From NCBI RefSeq assembly GCF_900129045.1, contig NZ_FQTX01000003.1, positions 124,001 through 188,000 of the forward strand: 64,000 bases of DNA. Direction: 5' to 3'. Shown in pieces: positions 52,648 to 62,768 of this stretch (positions are counted from its first letter, which is position 1; every line of letters begins with the position of its first letter). This stretch comes from Bifidobacterium merycicum DSM 6492 (GTDB lineage Bacteria > Actinomycetota > Actinomycetes > Actinomycetales > Bifidobacteriaceae). Below the pieces are notes generated by a model that saw only the letters and a list, made by a program, of their open reading frames with translations, did not search any database and was not told where the DNA came from. The position numbers and the translations under genes are program-made.

Positions 52648-53646
52648 TCACTCGTCTTCCGGGGAGAAGAAAGTGCCGCCTTCGAGATTATTGGGGTCGA
52701 AGTCGCCGAGCGGCGAAGCCTTCAGGGAAAGACCCAGGGACTGGAGCTTCTCCTTGACCTCGTCGATGGACTTCATACCGAAATTGCGGATGTCGAGCAG
52801 ATCCTGCTCGGTGTGGGAGACAAGCTCACCGATGGTGTGGATGCCCTCACGCTTCAGGCAGTTGTAGCTGCGCTGAGTGAGGTTCAGATCCTCAATCGGC
52901 ACGGCATGCTCAGGGTTGGTTTCCTCCACCACGGGAGCGGAACCAACCTCAACGCCCTCAGCCTGAACGTTGAGCTCACGGCACAGACCGAAGAGCTCCA
53001 CCAGGGTGGAACCGGCGGATGCCACCGCATCGCGCGGGGAAATGGCCGGCTTGGTCTCCACGTCCAGAATGAGCTTGTCGAAGTCCGTGCGCTGTTCCAC
53101 ACGGGTGGCCTCGACCTTGTAGCTCACCTTGAGCACCGGGGAGTAGATGGAATCGACCGGGATACGGCCGATTTCGTCAGCATCCTGCTTGTTCATCGAC
53201 GCCGGCACATAGCCGCGGCCACGCTCGACGGTGAACTCGATTTCGAGTTCGCCATCTTCGGCCAGGGTGGCGATATGCTTGTCCGGGTTGGCGATGGTGA
53301 CGCCGGCGGGCGGGGTGATATCGCCTGCGGTGGCTTCACCCTTGCCACTCTTGCGCAGGTACATCACGACGGGCTCATCATATTCGCTGGTGAGCACGAT
53401 GCCCTTGATGTTCAGCAGGATCTCGGTGACGTCTTCCTGCACACCCGGCAGAGTGGTGAACTCATGCAGGGCACCGGAGATACGTACCGAAGTAACAGCG
53501 GCACCCGGAATCGAGCTCAACAGGGTACGGCGCAGCGAGTTGCCAAGCGTGTAGCCGAAGCCCGGTTCAAGCGGTTCGATAGTAAAACGGGAGCGCTGAG
53601 GATTCAGCGATTCCTCGGTAAGAGTCGGACGCTGTGCAATAAGCAC
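52648..53646 (-). CDS. rpoA: RNA polymerase alpha subunit
   Basis: 332 residues. N-terminal dimerisation domain ([20 protein letters not shown]) at 1-230, flexible linker and C-terminal helix-hairpin-helix domain (about 255-315, [20 protein letters not shown]) that contacts UP elements and activators. Confidence 0.99.
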   Translation of the reverse strand: MLIAQRPTLTEESLNPQRSRFTIEPLEPGFGYTLGNSLRRTLLSSIPGAAVTSVRISGALHEFTTLPGVQEDVTEILLNIKGIVLTSEYDEPVVMYLRKSGKGEATAGDITPPAGVTIANPDKHIATLAEDGELEIEFTVERGRGYVPASMNKQDADEIGRIPVDSIYSPVLKVSYKVEATRVEQRTDFDKLILDVETKPAISPRDAVASAGSTLVELFGLCRELNVQAEGVEVGSAPVVEETNPEHAVPIEDLNLTQRSYNCLKREGIHTIGELVSHTEQDLLDIRNFGMKSIDEVKEKLQSLGLSLKASPLGDFDPNNLEGGTFFSPEDE

Positions 53647-53724
53647 TGTGGTATCCTTTCAGCTTCTGAACGGCGGTGCACTCGCCGAACATAAGCACGT
53701 TGGATGAATATTGTCTAGTAGTGC

Positions 53725-54123
53725 TCAGACGCGACGGCGTTTCGGGGGACGAACGCCGTTGTGTGCTTGCGGGGTGACGTCGGTGATGGAGCCGACTTCA
53801 AGACCTGCAGACTGCAGGGAGCGGATAGCGGTTTCACGACCGGAACCCGGGCCCTTCACGAATACGTCGACCTTCTTGACGCCGTGTTCCATCGCCTTGC
53901 GGGCGGCGGACTCGGCAGCCATGCCGGCAGCGTACGGCGTGGACTTACGGGAGCCCTTGAAGCCGACGTCGCCACCGGAGGCCCAGGACACCACAGCGCC
54001 GGACGGATCGGTGATCGAGATGATCGTGTTGTTGAAAGTGGACTTGATGTGCGCCTGCCCGACCGGGACCGACTTGCGGTCGCGGCGACGAGGCTTGCGC
54101 GCGGCTTGCTTCTGAGCTGCCAT
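53725..54123 (-). CDS. rpsK: 30S ribosomal protein S11
   Basis: 132 residues. [20 protein letters not shown] and PPKRRRV at the end are S11 hallmarks. Lies on the 30S platform. Between rpsM and rpoA as usual in actinobacteria; rpsD is absent from this operon. Confidence 0.98.
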   Translation of the reverse strand: MAAQKQAARKPRRRDRKSVPVGQAHIKSTFNNTIISITDPSGAVVSWASGGDVGFKGSRKSTPYAAGMAAESAARKAMEHGVKKVDVFVKGPGSGRETAIRSLQSAGLEVGSITDVTPQAHNGVRPPKRRRV

Positions 54124-54205
54124 TGATCCTCGTTTCCTAATAACGAATGTCTTGCTGGCCTACGCGATGAGGATGCGCACCTCGTGGCGTATGCTTCGCC
54201 ACCTA

Positions 54206-54583
54206 TTACTTGGTGGCCTTCTTCTTTCCGGCGACCGTGCGCTTCGGGCCCTTGCGGGTGCGAGCATTGGTCTTGGTGCGCTGACCACGCACGGGAAGAC
54301 CCTTACGGTGACGCTGGCCTTGATAGCAGTTGATCTGAATCTTACGACGGATATCGGCGTCGATTTCACGACGCAGATCGCCCTCGATCTTGAAGTTGGC
54401 TTCGAGGTAGTCACGCAGCGTAATCAGCTGCTCGTCGGTAAGATCCTTGACGCGAATATCCGGATTGATACCGGTCGCAGCAAGCGTTTGCTTCGCACGG
54501 GTACGACCAACACCGAAAATGTAGGTGAGGGCGATCTCGATGCGCTTCTCGTTAGGGATGTCGACTCCGGCAAGACGTGCCAT
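54206..54583 (-). CDS. rpsM: 30S ribosomal protein S13
   Basis: Start at ATG 54583 ([19 protein letters not shown]) with GAAGGA upstream. 125 residues. The C-terminal [20 protein letters not shown] is the 16S-contacting tail. Preceded by a leader with three hairpins. Confidence 0.98.
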   Translation of the reverse strand: MARLAGVDIPNEKRIEIALTYIFGVGRTRAKQTLAATGINPDIRVKDLTDEQLITLRDYLEANFKIEGDLRREIDADIRRKIQINCYQGQRHRKGLPVRGQRTKTNARTRKGPKRTVAGKKKATK

Positions 54584-54624
54584 TGCGATTCCTTCTATGT
54601 TCCGTAGGTCTTGCACCCTCTCGC

Positions 54625-54685
54625 CCGGTTATCCGGCACGGGCCTACGTACCCGTGGTTCAACGTCGCTTCCAAAGGAAGGCGTT
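54625..54685 (-). promoter_or_regulatory. hairpin-rich leader upstream of rpsM
   Basis: Three adjacent hairpins: CCGG-TTAT-CCGG (54625-54636), CACGGG/CCCGTG (54637-54656) and AACG..CTTCC/GGAAG..CGTT (54661-54685). They lie 42 to 102 bases before the rpsM start in the 143-base gap after rpmJ. No T run. Candidate autoregulatory leader for the alpha operon. Confidence 0.45.
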
Positions 54686-54726
54686 GTGAGAAAGTGCCTT
54701 ATTACTTGTGCCGCAGGGAAATCTGC

Positions 54727-54840
54727 TCAGCCCTGGCGCTGCTTGTGGCGCGGGTTGACGCAGATCACCATGACGCGGCCGTGACGACGGATCACGCGGC
54801 AGTTTTCGCAGATCCTCTTCACACTAGGGCTGACCTTCAT
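54727..54840 (-). CDS. rpmJ: 50S ribosomal protein L36
   Basis: 37 residues ([17 protein letters not shown] and so on, ending RHKQRQG). Zinc ligands Cys11, Cys14, Cys27 and His32 are present, so this is the zinc-binding form. 21 bases after infA. Confidence 0.98.
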
Positions 54841-54861
54841 GGTTTTCCTTTACTTGTACCT

Positions 54862-55080
54862 TTACTTATAACGGTACGTAATGCGTCCGCGAGTCAGATC
54901 GTACGGGCTCATTTCGAGCACCACGCGATCCTGCGGGAGAATACGGATGTAGTTCTTCCGCATCTTTCCGGAGATGGTGGCCAGCACGATGTGCTTGTTC
55001 TCAAGTTCAACACGAAACATCGCGTTTGGCAGCGCTTCGACTACCTGACCTTCGACTTCAATCACACCGTCTTTAGCCAT
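54862..55080 (-). CDS. infA: translation initiation factor IF-1
   Basis: 72 residues, an S1-type OB fold ([36 protein letters not shown]). It blocks the 30S A site during initiation. It starts a new segment after the hairpin at 55153-55202. Confidence 0.98.
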   Translation of the reverse strand: MAKDGVIEVEGQVVEALPNAMFRVELENKHIVLATISGKMRKNYIRILPQDRVVLEMSPYDLTRGRITYRYK

Positions 55081-55152
55081 GAGCTCCAGTCCATCCTTGT
55101 GGGTGCATTACACAGCGCTTCCGAAGAAACACCAACTTGCAAGAATACACAG

Positions 55153-55202
55153 TAGGGCCCCCAAGATCGCGGACGGCGTGTCACGTGATCTTGGGGGCCC
55201 TA
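55153..55202 (-). terminator. 16-bp hairpin between adk and infA
   Basis: A perfect 16-bp stem (TAGGGCCCCCAAGATC and complement) with an 18-base loop, 56 bases past the adk stop. No T run follows in the minus sense. Terminator, or an RNA processing site if adk and infA are co-transcribed. Confidence 0.55.
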
Positions 55203-55258
55203 TCGGCCGGCGGGTTCTTCCCGCCTTCCCACCGTATTTACAGCGTGTGGATGTCCGC

Positions 55259-55825
55259 TCAGCGGGCGTCGAGAGCTGCGACGATGTTCTTCTGGATGGC
55301 GTCGATCTCGCCGACACCATCGATGGCGACCAGCTGGCCACGGCTCTTGTAGGTGTCCAGCAGCGGCGCGGTCTCCTTGGCGTAGGTGGCGAGGCGCTTG
55401 GCGATGGCTTCCGGCGTGTCGTCGGTGCGGCCCTGCTCCTCGGCGCGCTTGGCGATGCGGGCCATCAGCACGTCATGATCGGCGTCGAGGGCGACCACGG
55501 CGTCGAGCGGGGTGCCGAGCTCTTCGAGCATGGCGTCGAGGGCTTCGACCTGGGCGGCGTTGCGCGGGTAACCGTCGAGGATCCAACCGTTCGCGGTGTC
55601 GTCCTGGGCCAGACGGTCCTTGACGATGGAGTTGGTGAGCTCGTCGGGGACCAGTTCGCCCTTGTCGGTGTATTCGATGACCTTGAGACCGAGTTCGGTC
55701 TTGCCCTTGATGTTGGCACGGAAGATGTCACCGGTGGAGATGGCGGGGATGCCGTAGTGCTCGGCGAGCAGCGCGGCCTGGGTGCCCTTACCGACGCCCT
55801 GGGGGCCCATGATCAGCAGACGCAT
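55259..55825 (-). CDS. adk: adenylate kinase
   Basis: 188 residues. P-loop [10 protein letters not shown] near 7-16, DGYPRN near 84-89, short LID ([14 protein letters not shown]) of the compact type with no zinc-binding lid. Balances ATP, ADP and AMP. Paired with secY as in most bacteria, 111 bases downstream. Confidence 0.98.
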   Translation of the reverse strand: MRLLIMGPQGVGKGTQAALLAEHYGIPAISTGDIFRANIKGKTELGLKVIEYTDKGELVPDELTNSIVKDRLAQDDTANGWILDGYPRNAAQVEALDAMLEELGTPLDAVVALDADHDVLMARIAKRAEEQGRTDDTPEAIAKRLATYAKETAPLLDTYKSRGQLVAIDGVGEIDAIQKNIVAALDAR

Positions 55826-55874
55826 GAGGGTTCTCTTTCTATTCTGTTGGATTCTGTTGTGTGGGTTATACGTG

Positions 55875-55912
55875 ACGGAGCGCTACCGAAGTCTAGTTCC
55901 GTAGCGCTCCGT
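55875..55912 (-). promoter_or_regulatory. 12-bp hairpin between secY and adk
   Basis: A perfect stem ACGGAGCGCTAC / GTAGCGCTCCGT with a 14-base loop. No T run. Possible attenuator or RNA-processing signal setting adk expression apart from secY. Confidence 0.5.
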
Positions 55913-55936
55913 AAGCATGGCCGGGTCAGCGACCCG

Positions 55937-57274
55937 TCACTTGCCTTCCTGATGGTCGGTGTTCTCGAACAGGAAGCCAGCGTACTGGAACTGTTCGGTC
56001 TGCGCCTTCGCCTGACGCAGGGTGTCGAGGCCGACGCCCGCGATAATCAGGATCGTGGTGCCGCCGAACGGCAGCTTGGTGTTAAGGTTCAGCGCCATGA
56101 TCAGCACGGTCGGGATCAGGGCCACGAACAGCAGGTAGACGGCACCGACGGTGTTCAGGCGGTTCATCACGTAGGTCAGGTAGCGGCTGGTGGCGCTGCC
56201 CGCACGGATGCCGGGGATGAAGCCGCCGTACTGCTTCATGTTGTCGGCGGTCTCGTCCGGATTGAACGTGATCGACGTGTAGAAGAAGCAGAAGAAGACG
56301 ATCATCAGCGCATACAGGGCGATGTACCACACGGAGGTGGTGTTGCCCAGGTTGGCGTTGATCCACTTGACCCAGGACTGGTCGGAGTTGCCGAACTGGG
56401 CGACCAGGGTCGGGATGGCCAGAATGGAGGATGCGAAGATCGGCGGGATGACGCCGGACATGTTGATCTTCAACGGCAGGTAGGTGGAGGAGCCGCCGTA
56501 CATCTTGCGGCCGATCATGCGGCGGGTGTACTGCACCGGGATACGACGCTGGCACAGTTCGACGAAGTCGACGAAGATGAGGATGACGACCAGCACGGAG
56601 ACCACGATGGCGAACTTGCCCCAGTCGCCGTCCGTGCCGTTGGTGCCATAGCCGATCTCCCACAGCTGCGGCAGGAAGCCGGAGCAGATGGACATGAAGA
56701 TGAGGACGGACATACCCTGACCGATGCCCTTATCGGTGATGAGTTCGGCCATCCACATGATCAGACCGGTACCACCGGTCATGATGAGGACCATGACCAT
56801 GAGGTTCCACACGGAGCCGTCGGGGATGACCTGGGAGCACTGGTAGTTGAACAGGGCGCCGGAACGCGCGGTGACCAGAATGGTGGTGGACTGCAGCACC
56901 GCAAGTCCGATGGTCAGGTAACGCGTGTACTGGGTCAGCTTGGTCTCGCCGGACTGGCCTTCCTTATGCAGGGCTTCGAAGCGCGGAATCACGACGCGCA
57001 GCAGCTGGATGACGATGGACGCGGTGATGTACGGCATGACACCCAGCGCGAAGATCGACAGCTGCAGCATGGCGCCGCCGGAGAACAGATTGACAAGTCC
57101 GATGAAGTTCTCCTGGTTGCCGGACAGCGTGGTCATGCACTTCTGCACGACCTTGTAGTCCACACCCGGGGTAGGAATGAACGAGCCAATGCGATAGATA
57201 ATGATGATGAAAAGAACGAAGAGGATCTTCTTCCTGAGTTCTTTCGTCTTCAAGGCCTGGATTAACGTCCTCAC
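55937..57274 (-). CDS. secY: preprotein translocase subunit SecY
   Basis: 445 residues with ten membrane segments. It starts with GTG (57274) behind AAGGGAGG. The plug and channel words (YRIGSFIPTPGVD near 27-39, FIPGIRAG near 350) are recognisable. Forms the Sec channel. A terminator at 57391-57419 separates it from rplO, so it has its own promoter in the 57275-57390 stretch. Confidence 0.98.
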   Translation of the reverse strand: MRTLIQALKTKELRKKILFVLFIIIIYRIGSFIPTPGVDYKVVQKCMTTLSGNQENFIGLVNLFSGGAMLQLSIFALGVMPYITASIVIQLLRVVIPRFEALHKEGQSGETKLTQYTRYLTIGLAVLQSTTILVTARSGALFNYQCSQVIPDGSVWNLMVMVLIMTGGTGLIMWMAELITDKGIGQGMSVLIFMSICSGFLPQLWEIGYGTNGTDGDWGKFAIVVSVLVVILIFVDFVELCQRRIPVQYTRRMIGRKMYGGSSTYLPLKINMSGVIPPIFASSILAIPTLVAQFGNSDQSWVKWINANLGNTTSVWYIALYALMIVFFCFFYTSITFNPDETADNMKQYGGFIPGIRAGSATSRYLTYVMNRLNTVGAVYLLFVALIPTVLIMALNLNTKLPFGGTTILIIAGVGLDTLRQAKAQTEQFQYAGFLFENTDHQEGK

Positions 57275-57390
57275 CTAGATTCCTCCCTTATGGTGTTAGG
57301 CGCACAATTGACACACCACAATACGAATAAATTCACGCTAACGCACGAGCATAGTCGACAGTGTCTACTTCGTGCGTACACATCTCATAA

Positions 57391-57419
57391 AAATAGGCCC
57401 CCTTGCAAGCAAGGGGGCC
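57391..57419 (-). terminator. terminator after rplO (end of the spc-type segment)
   Basis: A stem GGCCCCCTT / AAGGGGGCC (9 bp, extendable to 11) is followed in the minus sense by TATTTTTATG, 27 bases past the rplO stop. Confidence 0.85.
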
Positions 57420-57445
57420 ATTTCAAATCACCTTCCGGAGACGAA

Positions 57446-57898
57446 TCAGTCTTCGGAGATGGAGCCGCCAGCGGCCTCGATCTTGGCCTTGGCGGAGGCG
57501 GAAGCCTTCACGCCCTTCAGCGTGTACTTGACGGTGGTCTCGCCATCGCCCAGGACCTTCACCGGGTAACCGTTGCGGACGGCGCCCTTGGCGACCAGAT
57601 CGGCCACGGTCAGTTCGCCACCCTCCGGGAAGAACTCGGTGAGCTTGGTGATGTTGATGACCTGGAACTCCGTCTTGAACGGGCTCTTGAAGCCACGCAG
57701 CTTCGGCAGGCGCATGTACAGCGGCAGCTGGCCGCCTTCAAAGCCAGGACGCACGTGCGTACGCTTGGTCTGGCCCTTGGCGCCGCGACCGGAAGTCTTA
57801 CCCTTGGAGCCTTCACCACGACCGACACGAATGCGGTCCTTCTTGGCGCCCGGGGCGGGCTTCAGATCGTGCATCTGCAGAATTTCGTTATCTGCCAT
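57446..57898 (-). CDS. rplO: 50S ribosomal protein L15
   Basis: 150 residues. RVGRGEGSKGKTSGRGAKGQ in the N-terminal part is the L15 signature. Last gene before a strong terminator; two bases separate it from rpmD. Confidence 0.98.
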   Translation of the reverse strand: MADNEILQMHDLKPAPGAKKDRIRVGRGEGSKGKTSGRGAKGQTKRTHVRPGFEGGQLPLYMRLPKLRGFKSPFKTEFQVINITKLTEFFPEGGELTVADLVAKGAVRNGYPVKVLGDGETTVKYTLKGVKASASAKAKIEAAGGSISED

Positions 57899-57900
57899 AA

Positions 57901-58083
57901 TCAGTCAGCCTCCTCAACGGTGACCAGGTGACGCAGCACGTTGACCATACCGCGCACAGCCGGGGTGTCCTCACGGACGACGGTCTGGCCGATCTTGCGC
58001 AGACCGAGGCTCTGGGCAGTCGCGCGCTGCTTCGCATTACGGTTCACGAGACCGTGGTGCAGCGTAATCTTCAGGTTAGCCAT
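57901..58083 (-). CDS. rpmD: 50S ribosomal protein L30
   Basis: Start at ATG 58083 ([16 protein letters not shown]), 60 residues. [19 protein letters not shown] is the L30 core. Five bases after rpsE. Confidence 0.97.
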   Translation of the reverse strand: MANLKITLHHGLVNRNAKQRATAQSLGLRKIGQTVVREDTPAVRGMVNVLRHLVTVEEAD

Positions 58084-58088
58084 GTGAA

Positions 58089-58814
58089 TCACTCACCATC
58101 CTTCGCTTCAGCGGCAGCCTCTTCGCGAGCCTTGCGGGCTTCGGCGATGCCGGCGGCGCGGGCGCGCAGCAGGGCATCCGGAGCGACTTCCTCGAGGGAA
58201 AGGCCACGGCGGGCGGCGATCTCCTCCGGCTCCTCAAGCTGCTTGAGGGCGTCGACGACGGCGCGCACCATGTTGATCGCGGTGGGCGAACCCATGGACT
58301 TGGTCAGGACGTCGGAGATACCGGCGCACTCCATGACGGCACGCACCGGACCACCGGCGATAACACCGGTACCGGGAGCAGCCGGACGCAGCAGGACAGT
58401 GCCCGCGGCATCGTGGCCGATCACCGGGTGGGTGATGGTGCCACGCACGCGCGGCACGTTGAACATGTGCTTCTTAGCATCCAGCTGGCCCTTGGCGATA
58501 GCGGCCGGGACCTCACGGGACTTGCCGTAGCCGACACCCACGGTGCCGTTGCCGTCGCCGACCACCACGAGTGCGGCGAAGCTGAACGTACGACCACCCT
58601 TGTGGGTCTTGGACACGCGGTTGATGGTCACGACGCGATCGAGGAGCTCATCGCCCTTGTTCTCTTCGCGACGGTTGCGACGCTCACCGCGACGGCCTTC
58701 GCCGCGCTGGCCACGACGGCCACCACGACGATCGTCGTTGGACTTCTCTTCAGCCGGAGCGGCCTGAGTGTTCTGATCTTCAGCCACTTGAGTTTCCTTC
58801 ACTTCTTCGCTCAC
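58089..58814 (-). CDS. rpsE: 30S ribosomal protein S5
   Basis: 241 residues. GTG start overlapping the rplR stop (GTGA). A Gln/Gly/Arg-rich N-terminal extension of about 55 residues and an Ala/Glu-rich C-terminal tail flank the S5 core ([33 protein letters not shown]). These tails are the usual bifidobacterial additions. Confidence 0.98.
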   Translation of the reverse strand: MSEEVKETQVAEDQNTQAAPAEEKSNDDRRGGRRGQRGEGRRGERRNRREENKGDELLDRVVTINRVSKTHKGGRTFSFAALVVVGDGNGTVGVGYGKSREVPAAIAKGQLDAKKHMFNVPRVRGTITHPVIGHDAAGTVLLRPAAPGTGVIAGGPVRAVMECAGISDVLTKSMGSPTAINMVRAVVDALKQLEEPEEIAARRGLSLEEVAPDALLRARAAGIAEARKAREEAAAEAKDGE

Positions 58815-59182
58815 AGTGCCAGACCTCCCTCACGGGCGCCCTCAGCGACAGCTGCGACACGACCGGTGTACTTGTTGCCACCACGATCGAACACGACAGC
58901 GTCGATGCCAGCGGCCTTGGCCTTCTCGGCAACCAGCTGGCCGACCTTCTTGGCGGCCTCGACCTTGGTGCCTTCGAAACCGGCGAACTCAGCGGTCAGA
59001 GTGGAAGCGGACACCAGGGTAATGCCCTTGGTGTCGTCCACGATCTGAGCGACCATGTGACGGTTGGAGCGGGTGACCACCAGGCGCGGACGCTCGGGGG
59101 TACCGGAGATGCGCTTGCGGATGCGTGCGTGACGGCGCTTGAGAGCGACCTTCTTGCCTTTTCCGAGAATAGCTACGCTCAT
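58811..59182 (-). CDS. rplR: 50S ribosomal protein L18
   Basis: Start at ATG 59182 ([17 protein letters not shown]), 123 residues. [20 protein letters not shown] and [20 protein letters not shown] are L18/5S rRNA-binding hallmarks. One base after rplF. Confidence 0.97.
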   Translation of the reverse strand: MSVAILGKGKKVALKRRHARIRKRISGTPERPRLVVTRSNRHMVAQIVDDTKGITLVSASTLTAEFAGFEGTKVEAAKKVGQLVAEKAKAAGIDAVVFDRGGNKYTGRVAAVAEGAREGGLAL

Positions 59183-59183
59183 A

Positions 59184-59723
59184 TCACTTACCAGCCTTTC
59201 CAGCCTTGCGCAGAATACGCTCGTCGGTGTACTTGACACCCTTGCCCTTGTAGGGTTCCGGAGCGCGCAGCTTGCGGATATTCGCAGCAACCTGACCCAC
59301 AACCTGCTTGTCGGTGCCCTTGACGATCACCTGGTTGGGGTTCGGCAGTTCGAACTCGATGCCTTCCGGCGGGTTCACGGTAATGGTGTGGGAGTAGCCG
59401 AGGAAGAACTCGATGCCCTTGCCCTTGGCGACGGCGCGGTAACCGGTGCCGACGATATCCAGGGTCTTGGTGTAGCCTTCGTGCACACCCTTCACCATGC
59501 CGGCGATGATGGAACGGCTCAGACCGTGCATTGCACGGGTCGTGCGCTGATCATCAACCGGGGTCAGGACGATCTCGTTGCCTTCGACGGCAGCGGTGAT
59601 GCCCTCGGGGATCACGTAGGAATCGGAGCCCTTGGTGCCCTTGACCGAGAAGTTCTGACCGTCAATCTTGACTTCCACGCCAGCCGGAATGGTGACGGGG
59701 AGCTTACCAATATGCGATGCCAT
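59184..59723 (-). CDS. rplF: 50S ribosomal protein L6
   Basis: 179 residues, two L6 repeats; [20 protein letters not shown] at the C-terminus is the signature. 17 bases after rpsH. Confidence 0.98.
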   Translation of the reverse strand: MASHIGKLPVTIPAGVEVKIDGQNFSVKGTKGSDSYVIPEGITAAVEGNEIVLTPVDDQRTTRAMHGLSRSIIAGMVKGVHEGYTKTLDIVGTGYRAVAKGKGIEFFLGYSHTITVNPPEGIEFELPNPNQVIVKGTDKQVVGQVAANIRKLRAPEPYKGKGVKYTDERILRKAGKAGK

Positions 59724-59740
59724 GTTTCAGCTCTCCTTTC

Positions 59741-60139
59741 TCACCAAACGTAAGCGACGATTTCGCCGCCGATGCCTCGATCGAGGCATTCCTTCTGGGT
59801 CAGCAGTCCCGACGAGGTCGAGATGATTGCAATACCAAGGCCACCGAGCGGCATCGGCAGGGAGTCGGACTTCGCGTAGCGACGCAGGCCCGGCTTGGAG
59901 ATGCGCTTGATGCCCTGGATGGAACGCTCGCCGTTGGGGCCGTACTTGAGGGTGACCTCAAGAGCCTGGCCGACCTTGGCTTCCTTGGCGGTGAAGTCCT
60001 TGATAAAGCCTTCGCGCTTCAGAATCTCGGCAATGTTCGCCTTGAACTTGGAGTACGGCATATCCACGGTCTCGTGCTTTGCCGCGCTCGCATTACGCAG
60101 ACGCGTAAGCATGTCTGCGATCGGATCTGTCATTGTCAT
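59741..60139 (-). CDS. rpsH: 30S ribosomal protein S8
   Basis: 132 residues. [20 protein letters not shown] and [18 protein letters not shown] are S8 hallmarks. In E. coli S8 is the repressor of the spc operon, relevant to the leader RNA at 61720-61801. Confidence 0.98.
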   Translation of the reverse strand: MTMTDPIADMLTRLRNASAAKHETVDMPYSKFKANIAEILKREGFIKDFTAKEAKVGQALEVTLKYGPNGERSIQGIKRISKPGLRRYAKSDSLPMPLGGLGIAIISTSSGLLTQKECLDRGIGGEIVAYVW

Positions 60140-60222
60140 TGTGGGCTAGTGCCCTTTCTCGCCGTGGTTTCCGCCGCCTATCCCCTACCGGGGAATCAGC
60201 CGCGGACCTTCAGCGTCGATGT

Positions 60223-60408
60223 TTACCAACTGGACTTCGTAACGCCGGGCAGCTCGCCGCGGTGGGCCTTCTCACGAAGGCAGATGCGGCACAGGCCGAA
60301 CTTACGATACACGGAATGAGGACGACCGCAGACCTGGCAGCGCGTGTAAGCGCGCACCTTGAACTTCGGCTTAGCGGCCGCCTTGTTCTTCAGAGCGGTT
60401 TTTGCCAT
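60223..60408 (-). CDS. rpsN: 30S ribosomal protein S14, zinc-binding (type Z)
   Basis: Start at ATG 60408 ([16 protein letters not shown]), 61 residues. [10 protein letters not shown] and [12 protein letters not shown] supply the four zinc Cys. The zinc form is the housekeeping type in Gram-positives. 83 bases before rpsH. Confidence 0.97.
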   Translation of the reverse strand: MAKTALKNKAAAKPKFKVRAYTRCQVCGRPHSVYRKFGLCRICLREKAHRGELPGVTKSSW

Positions 60409-60409
60409 A

Positions 60410-60985
60410 TCAGTTCTCCTTGAAAGGGAAGCCAAGGTGCTTAAGCAGAACGTAAGCTTCCTTGTCGTCCTTGGTGCTGGTCACCACGGTGACGTCCATA
60501 CCGCGCTGGTGATCGATCTCGTCCGGGATGATCTCGTGGAACATGGACTGTTCGGTGAGACCGAAGTTGTAGTTGCCCTGTCCATCGAACTGGTGGCCGT
60601 TGATGCCGCGGAAATCGCGGATACGCGGCAGAGCCAGCGTCAGGAGACGGTCCAGGAACTCCCACATACGATCGCCGCGGAGGGTCACGTACGCACCGAT
60701 GGCCTGGCCTTCACGCAGGTGGAACTGCGCGACGGACTTCTTGGCCTTGGTGATCTTCGGCTTCTGGCCGGTGATGGCGGTGAGGTCCTTGACGGCGCCT
60801 TCGATGAGCTTGGAGTCGCGAGCCGCGGCGCCGACACCCATGGAGACGACGACCTTCTGCACACGCGCGACCTGCATGGGGTTGGAGTACTTGAACTCCT
60901 TCTCCAGCTCAGGCACGATCTGCTCGTTGTACTGCACCTTCAAGCGCGGAGTTGCCGGCGCTTCGACGGTAGTGGTGTCGGTCAT
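60410..60985 (-). CDS. rplE: 50S ribosomal protein L5
   Basis: 191 residues. Conserved words [17 protein letters not shown] and [18 protein letters not shown] core (here [20 protein letters not shown]). ATGA overlap with rplX. Binds 5S rRNA. Confidence 0.98.
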   Translation of the reverse strand: MTDTTTVEAPATPRLKVQYNEQIVPELEKEFKYSNPMQVARVQKVVVSMGVGAAARDSKLIEGAVKDLTAITGQKPKITKAKKSVAQFHLREGQAIGAYVTLRGDRMWEFLDRLLTLALPRIRDFRGINGHQFDGQGNYNFGLTEQSMFHEIIPDEIDHQRGMDVTVVTSTKDDKEAYVLLKHLGFPFKEN

Positions 60986-61317
60986 GCCAGCTCCTTTCCG
61001 GACTTCTTGGCAACGCGCACACGCACGGTCTTGACCTTGCCGTCGCGAGCCTCTTCCTTGACGTTCACGCCAACGCGAGTGGGCTTCTTGGTCTCCGGGT
61101 CGATCAGCATCACGTTGGAGCGATGGATCGGAGCCTCGACGGAGACGATGCCCGACTGCTGACCCTGCTGGGTGGCGCGCACGTGCTTCTTGACGATCTG
61201 GACACCTTCGACGATCAGTCGATCGTTGGAGAGCACGCGGGTAACGGTGCCTTCCTTACCACGGTCCTTGCCGCGGATGACCTTGACCAGGTCGCCGCTC
61301 TTGATCTTGGCTACCAT
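60982..61317 (-). CDS. rplX: 50S ribosomal protein L24
   Basis: 111 residues with the KOW motif ([20 protein letters not shown]). One base after rplN. Confidence 0.97.
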   Translation of the reverse strand: MVAKIKSGDLVKVIRGKDRGKEGTVTRVLSNDRLIVEGVQIVKKHVRATQQGQQSGIVSVEAPIHRSNVMLIDPETKKPTRVGVNVKEEARDGKVKTVRVRVAKKSGKELA

Positions 61318-61318
61318 G

Positions 61319-61687
61319 TCAGATCACCTCCGGGGCGAGGGACACGATGCGCATGAAGCGCTTGTCGCGCAGCTCACGAGCAATCGGTCCGAAGATACGA
61401 GTGCCCTTCGGTTCACGGCCGGAGCCGAGAATAACCGCTGCGTTCTCGTCAAACTTGATGTAGGAGCCGTCCGCACGACGGTGCTCCTTGACGGTACGAA
61501 CGACGACTGCCTTGACAACGTCGCCCTTCTTGACCGATCCGCCAGGGATCGCGTCCTTGACCGAGGCGACGATGACGTCGCCCAGGCCGGCATAGCGTCG
61601 CTTCGATCCACCGAGCACGCGGATGGCAAGGATTTCCTTAGCACCCGTGTTGTCGGCGACATGAAGCCGCGTTTCCTGCTGAATCAT
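61319..61687 (-). CDS. rplN: 50S ribosomal protein L14
   Basis: 122 residues ([40 protein letters not shown]). AAGGAG precedes the ATG. First gene of the spc-type segment, just behind the structured RNA at 61720-61801. Confidence 0.98.
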   Translation of the reverse strand: MIQQETRLHVADNTGAKEILAIRVLGGSKRRYAGLGDVIVASVKDAIPGGSVKKGDVVKAVVVRTVKEHRRADGSYIKFDENAAVILGSGREPKGTRIFGPIARELRDKRFMRIVSLAPEVI

Positions 61688-61719
61688 TGATTCTCCTTAG
61701 CCGAGCTGGTTCTCCCCGC

Positions 61720-61801
61720 ACACTGGGCGCAGCAAAGTGACCATCTTTCCAGATGGCCACAATAGCAACACCCCTAGAGGTGCGCTTGCTGCGCCCAGTG
61801 T
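61720..61801 (-). ncRNA. structured three-way-junction leader RNA upstream of rplN
   Basis: A perfect 16-bp closing stem (61720-61735 with 61786-61801) encloses two hairpins. One is a 10-bp stem (GTGACCATCT/AGATGGCCAC, 61737-61760) that in the minus-sense RNA is closed by a GGAA (GNRA-type) tetraloop. The other is a smaller CACC/GGTG hairpin (61769-61782). It ends about 15 bases before the rplN ribosome site. No T run follows, so it is not a simple terminator. It sits at the S10/spc operon junction, where regulatory protein binding would be expected. Confidence 0.65.
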
Positions 61802-61826
61802 ACGGCGAGCCTTGCCGAACTTTTGT

Positions 61827-62087
61827 TTACTTGGCGCGTTCGATAATGCTATCGAGACGCCAACGCTTGGTCTTGCTCAGAGGCCGAGTCTCCATAATAC
61901 TCACGAGGTCGCCAACATGGGCTTCGTTGTGTTCATCATGGGCCTTGACCGTCTTGGTGGAACGAACGACCTTGCCGTACAGCGGGTGGGTCGAACGCTT
62001 CTCAAGCTCCACGGAAATGGTCTTGTCCATAGCGTCGGACACGACGTAACCGCGGCGAACCTTGCGGAAGTTGCGCTCTTCAGCCAT
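61827..62087 (-). CDS. rpsQ: 30S ribosomal protein S17
   Basis: Start at ATG 62087 ([18 protein letters not shown]), since AAGGAG is nine bases away; a GTG two codons earlier is too close to it. 86 residues; [20 protein letters not shown] is the S17 core. Last gene of the S10-type segment. Confidence 0.97.
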   Translation of the reverse strand: MAEERNFRKVRRGYVVSDAMDKTISVELEKRSTHPLYGKVVRSTKTVKAHDEHNEAHVGDLVSIMETRPLSKTKRWRLDSIIERAK

Positions 62088-62089
62088 GT

Positions 62090-62341
62090 TCACTTCTCCT
62101 TAACGGTTTCAGCGGCCGGCTCAGCGGTGATGCCAAGCTCACGCTCACGCAGCACAGTGTACATGCGGGCGATGTCATGCTTGACGGCCTTGAGACGAGC
62201 CGTGTTGTCGAGCTGACCGGTTGCAGACTGGAAGCGCAGGTTGAACAGCTCTTCCTTGGACTTCTTCAGGAAGCCCTCGATCTCCTCATTGGTCTTCTCG
62301 TTGAGATTCTTGATGGAGTACTCTTCGGTTCCGACTGCCAT
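62090..62341 (-). CDS. rpmC: 50S ribosomal protein L29
   Basis: Start at ATG 62341 ([17 protein letters not shown]), 83 residues. [18 protein letters not shown] is the L29 signature. One base after rplP. Confidence 0.97.
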   Translation of the reverse strand: MAVGTEEYSIKNLNEKTNEEIEGFLKKSKEELFNLRFQSATGQLDNTARLKAVKHDIARMYTVLRERELGITAEPAAETVKEK

Positions 62342-62342
62342 A

Positions 62343-62762
62343 TCAGATGTCACCGCCTTCACGTGCAATCACACGGCACTTCATGGGGAGCTTGTCGATT
62401 GCGCGGCGCAGAGCCTCGCGAGCGACGTCTTCGGACACGCCACCGATTTCGAACATCACACGACCGGGGTGGATGTTGGCGACCCAGAACTCCGGGGCAC
62501 CCTTACCGGAACCCATTCGAGCACCGAGAGCGTGCTTGGTGAGCGGACGATCCGGGAAGATGGTGATCCACACGCGGCCGCCACGCTTGATGTAACGAGT
62601 CATGGCGATACGAGCGGCTTCGATCTGGCGGTTGGTCACGTAGGCCGGTGCCAGAGCCTGGATGCCGAAATCACCGAAGTTGATCTCGTTGCCGCCCTTG
62701 GACATGCCAGTACGAACCGGGCGGTGCTGCTTGCGGTACTTAGTCCTCTTTGGGATAAGCAT
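62343..62762 (-). CDS. rplP: 50S ribosomal protein L16
   Basis: 139 residues ([40 protein letters not shown]). Six bases after rpsC. Confidence 0.98.
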   Translation of the reverse strand: MLIPKRTKYRKQHRPVRTGMSKGGNEINFGDFGIQALAPAYVTNRQIEAARIAMTRYIKRGGRVWITIFPDRPLTKHALGARMGSGKGAPEFWVANIHPGRVMFEIGGVSEDVAREALRRAIDKLPMKCRVIAREGGDI

Positions 62763-62768
62763 TCTTGC

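Noticed and set aside
55079..57265. 728-codon open frame on the plus strand opposite adk and secY
   Set aside because: Antisense shadow of two certain genes; His/Gly/Asp-rich nonsense composition and spans two genes and an intergenic hairpin.
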